DNA from: Candidatus Altimarinota bacterium | GTDB taxonomy: Bacteria; Patescibacteriota; Gracilibacteria; BD1-5; UBA6164 | NCBI GenBank assembly: GCA_024710565.1 | Contig: JANJUN010000032.1 | Location: 1 to 40,218, forward strand | Length of the DNA: 40,218 nt | Direction: 5' to 3' | Shown here: positions 36,099-40,218 of the stretch, piece by piece | Layout: the number at the start of each line of letters is the position of its first letter | Numbering within the stretch: the stretch's first letter is position 1 | Translations under genes and position numbers: made by a program | Notes under the pieces: model-generated | What the model was told of the DNA's origin: nothing | The model's database searches: none | Seen by the model: only the letters and a program-made list of their open reading frames with translations

Positions 36099-36815
36099 AT
36101 GTTAAAAAAATTATTTATGGTAGCTTCTATTACTTTATTTGCTACGAGTGTAAATGCAGCCTACACTGAAACAAGCTGTTCATCTAATGAAGTCTTTTCT
36201 CAATACGCATGTAACCAATGTTTTGATGGTGGAGAAGTGGCATCATGATCAAATATTTCTTTTTTAGATGATGTTTGGGTAAATGATACGGGGATTAAAA
36301 AAATTATGTTTAAAGAAGAACAAACTATGCCAGTAATGCATTCTTTAAATAATTCAAAATTAACTAAAAACCCAGATAGTGATGCTTTTTGGGAATATAC
36401 TCCAGAATTTAATGCATTAGAAGATAGTGAATTATACGGATATGTATTACCAGCAGGGCAAAGAGTTTCTTGGTTAAAATCTGCTTTATGAGCATCTTAC
36501 TTAGTAGAACAAGCTCCTAAAAAAGGAGAAAATGTTTGAATGCTTGTTTTTGATGTAATGTCTCATAATATTTTAGAAAATGGAGAAATTGCTATGAATG
36601 AAGCACCTCATAAAGAGTGTGTACTGTATAAATCAGGAGAATCATTTGTACCTCCTGTAGCAGAAAAACCAGCTCCAGAGCCAACTCCAGAACCAGAACA
36701 AATGACACAAGTACAAACTGGACCAGAGTTATATTTCCTAGTTCTTATTCTATCATTTGTAATGGGAATTATCGTTATGAATAGAGAAGTTATTTTACAA
36801 AAAGTAAGAAAATAA
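36099..36815 (+). CDS. Secreted, C-terminally TM-anchored Cys-containing surface protein
   Basis: Signal peptide MLKKLFMVASITLFATSVNA, CSSNEVFSQYACNQCFDGG, Pro-rich PAPEPTPEPE stalk, C-terminal TM. Confidence 0.7.
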
Positions 36816-36825
36816 TATTGCTTTC

Positions 36826-36864
36826 TTTTATTCCCCTTTTCTTTTTGAAATAGGGGAATAAAAT
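36826..36864. terminator. Intrinsic terminator hairpin
   Basis: TTTATTCCCCttttctttttgaaataGGGGAATAAA. Confidence 0.6.
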
Positions 36865-36903
36865 CTAAAAATAAAAACAAATTTATAATTTAAAATAAAA
36901 ATT

Positions 36904-39900
36904 ATGTCAGTAGATAAGAGACAAGAATCAGCTCTCCAAATGCCAGAATCGAGAGATAGATTTATACAAGTCATGGAAATAAAAAATCAATATATTTCTG
37001 ATTTACAAAAACTTTCTTGAAAATCATCATCAGATCTATCAGATGATGAAAAAAGATTAGTAAAAAATGCTTCAGAATTTGCAAAAGTTCTTCAAGAACA
37101 AAAAACACAAAAAGAGGTTTATAAACAACAAGCTCAAGAATTATTAGATGCTTTGAAGTTGAATATTAAAGAAAGTCAATGAGTGGTATGAGATACTCAA
37201 AAAGGACTTTCAGAATTAAAGAAGGTAGACATACAAGCTGATACGATAGTTTGAGTTGATCTTACTCAAACACCAACTCCAGCACAATCAACACCTCAAA
37301 AAAATAAATTACAAAACATTTCTACTGGAGAAAAAAACTCAGAATTTTGGGGAACTTTTTCTTGAGATACTTCCAGAGCAGAATATTATAATAAAAATCC
37401 ACAAATTAGAGTGGCTCTATCAGATTTTTTTAGAGGAAAGACAAAAGCAGATATGTCTGCTTTAAGACAAGAATTATATACGGAATTGATAAAATTAAAT
37501 GGAGATAAAATTACTCCGTTTAATAATGGTGCACTTATTGGAATACTCGAAAAAGCAGGATATAAATTTAATAATGTTTTTAAGGCAGAAGAAATAGTAA
37601 ACTTCTATCATACATTAGATAATATGCTTCATGCTCAAAATATCATCAGTTCAACATGAAATGATAAGGATAAAATAAAAATTCTTCTTGATAATGGTGA
37701 TGGACTTTTGGAGGCTGGAAATGGTGAAGTAGCAAATTTATTTCATACTGTTGAAGCGCTTCATTTGAATGAAAAAAAATGAGATGGATTTGGCGCTCTT
37801 ATAGAAAATTTATGACTCGGGAAAAAGGAAGACTTTTTTACATCCATGTGAGAAAATCTTTTTTCAGCTCGTGAAAGATTTAGAAGAGCTTTTGATGCTA
37901 TGAATGGAAGGTATACTATTACAGAACTCGTAAAAAAAGGAAAACTTCAACAATCAAGCGTAGAAATTTTAAAAGAACATAAAGACTTTGAAGCTGCATT
38001 TGAACAAAAGTTACAAGTATTTTTTGCAAGTAATATAGATAATAATACTCAACTTATTCAAGTGGCCCCAGAGGTAAAGGAAAAATTTAAACAAGATTTT
38101 AGAAATAAATTTAATATTCAATCACTTTCATTTTCACAAGTAAATGGATGAGTATGACTTGGTGCTTGAGTTGATATTAAAGAATTAACTTCATGAATTC
38201 TTGATAGTTTAAGTGTATGAATTACCGATGAGTGAAATTTAGGGCTTTCAGTAAATAAAGGACTATTTACAGAAGTATTATCAAAGTATGGTTCCTCTGT
38301 TGCAGTTGGTATATCACATACACTCCATCCATTTTTAGGAGTATCTCAAAAATTATCTGGACAAGCATATACTTCGAAAGAACTTTTTGAACTTTCAAGA
38401 GATACTGATGTTGGAGCTACTGTTTCAGTAAGTGTATCAGCAGGTGCAAAAACACTTTCTGTTAATTTTGCTCGTCTTGATGAAAAAACATCTACTGGAA
38501 TTGAGCAGATGACTTTAGCTATGGAAAAATTATTGACTACTACCGTATGAAAGGAAATTTTAAACGGAAATACGCAATACTCAAAAGAATGAGCAACATC
38601 AAGGGAACAAGAAGTTTATGAGCAAATGAAATCTGCTTTTGATACAGCAACAACATCAATGACTCCAGCACAAAAAGAAGATTTTATGAAAATATTTATT
38701 CATAGTTATGTAAACGCATATAGAAATGAACTTTATAGAAATGCTGAGGGAATAAAACTTACATCTATTTGAATAGGGGTTATCTCTATAGAATGATTTT
38801 ATAATCTTCCATTTTTAACACTTGGATGAGAAAAAATTTCGACTCAAAAAAGAGAAGTTGCAAGAGCATATGAAAGACAAGAAAAAATAACTCACACCTC
38901 TATTGATCTTGCAAAAGCAGGTGGAAGTATCGTCTCAGAAGATGGAAAGAATGTCTTGAGTCTTCCAACTCAATTTCGTTCTGATAAATTAGAATGAGGA
39001 CAATGAGAACTTCAAATTTCGGTTTCAAAAAATTCACAAGCGCAGATAAAAGTAGAGGGAGGAAAAGTATATATTTGATGAAATATTTCTTTACAAAATA
39101 TTGCCTTAGTAGAGCAAACAGAAAATGGAACACTTACGAGAACTTTAGTAATAGATGGATGAGAGAAAGGTGAAAATGAAGTGTATACTTCATCATATCA
39201 ACCAGTAGAAACGATTACTCAATCGATTAATATTCAAACAGGAACTAAAGCTCGTAGTGAAAAATTAGTAGGACTTGATATTACAAAAGAAAAAGAATCT
39301 GTAAAAAGTATTTCTGAAAAATTGACTCAAATTATTTCTTTTGATGCATTAAAAGATAAAAATACTCCAGGAATGACTCAATTACAAAAAGATATTTTTA
39401 CTTTTAGACAAAATGGGACTCCTTTATTAGCAGATGTTTGGGAAAGTTATATAAAAGTTATTTCTCACCAAAAATTTGTTCAATACGCAATGAAATGAGG
39501 AAAAATAGAGGGAATAAATTTTATGACTTTTGTGAATGATAATAAACAAATTTCAAATGATACCGATAAAATCTATATTTTACAAGCTCTTGCTATGTGA
39601 TTGACTTCAAAATGAAAACTTGTCTTTGATGGAACAAATTATCAAGTAAATGAAGGAAAACAAACTATCTGAGAATACAATACAGCTCATAAGAGAGATC
39701 AATTTTTTGATACTATGATGCAAAAAGAAGTTCCAAGTTTGGCTTCGGATATCACTCTTGCAAGAAATACATGGAATCAGAAGTTTTGAGAAAAAACATC
39801 GTATCCAAAATTTACTCGTGAAACAGGATTAGCACTTTCTGGAAGTCAGGTTGGCGATAAAACTGGGTTAACTCCTCTTTCAGATAGATATGATTTGATA

Positions 39901-40218
39901 GGATCAGAAACAGATTTAGTAAAAATGGAAAATCTCAATACTACCAAAAAAGAAGAATTATTAAATAAAATGCCTAAATATGTTTTAGAGTGATATTTAG
40001 TACAACTAAAAGCTTTATGAGTTAATGTACAAGATACCAATTGAGTAAAAAATTTCATTATACAAGGAGGTATAAATACAGTAAAAATAGATATGGATGT
40101 GTTTTTTGCTAGAAATGCACAGTGTGTCAATGATGCTATTATAATGGATATAAAAGTTTCTAAAGATGGAGAGAATATTCCTCTTGTTATCTCATCTGCT
40201 GCAACAAGCACAAGTTTT
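36904..40218 (+). CDS. Giant protein of unknown function, no obvious signal peptide (3' end outside window)
   Basis: Open for 1105 codons with TGA=Gly; MSVDKRQESALQMPESRDRFIQVMEIKNQYISDLQKL...; central beta-rich SVGITDEGNLGLSVNKGLFTEV... segment. Confidence 0.82.

Overview
AT-rich window from a UGA=glycine (genetic code 25) bacterium, most likely Absconditabacteria/SR1 or Gracilibacteria/BD1-5. The supplied ORF track breaks genes at TGA. Reading TGA as Gly and stopping only at TAA/TAG gives about 35 long, tightly packed genes. EF-Tu proves the recoding (ERAR-TGA-ITIN, DCP-TGA-HAD). Contents: a partial giant coiled-coil/glycine-zipper protein and a glucosaminidase (minus strand); ftsX; a fusion protein of RimK-like ATP-grasp + retropepsin-like (RimB/PF05618-like) + DUF1704/MATCAP-like metallopeptidase, followed by a second DUF1704-like peptidase; tRNA-Asp, tRNA-Ala and tRNA-Leu; tuf-rpsJ-rpmB and rpsP-khpA; a FecR + CHASE2-cyclase pair; a copper module (copA with an unusual C-terminal extension, csoR, HMA-TauE-cupredoxin fusion) with matching inverted-repeat candidate operators; a prepilin with three Cys-rich 162-bp tandem repeats; three glycan genes (GT39-like, O-antigen ligase-like, GT4); four small VirB2/TrbC-like membrane proteins; a HELGH metalloprotease; RNase J; pyrH; rpmH(extended)-rnpA-yidC; a secreted anchored protein; and a second giant protein running off the end. 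The most interesting candidate is the ATP-grasp ligase/peptidase fusion plus its peptidase paralog, which could be a reversible protein-tailing system. All assignments come from reading the sequence by eye; no searches were run.
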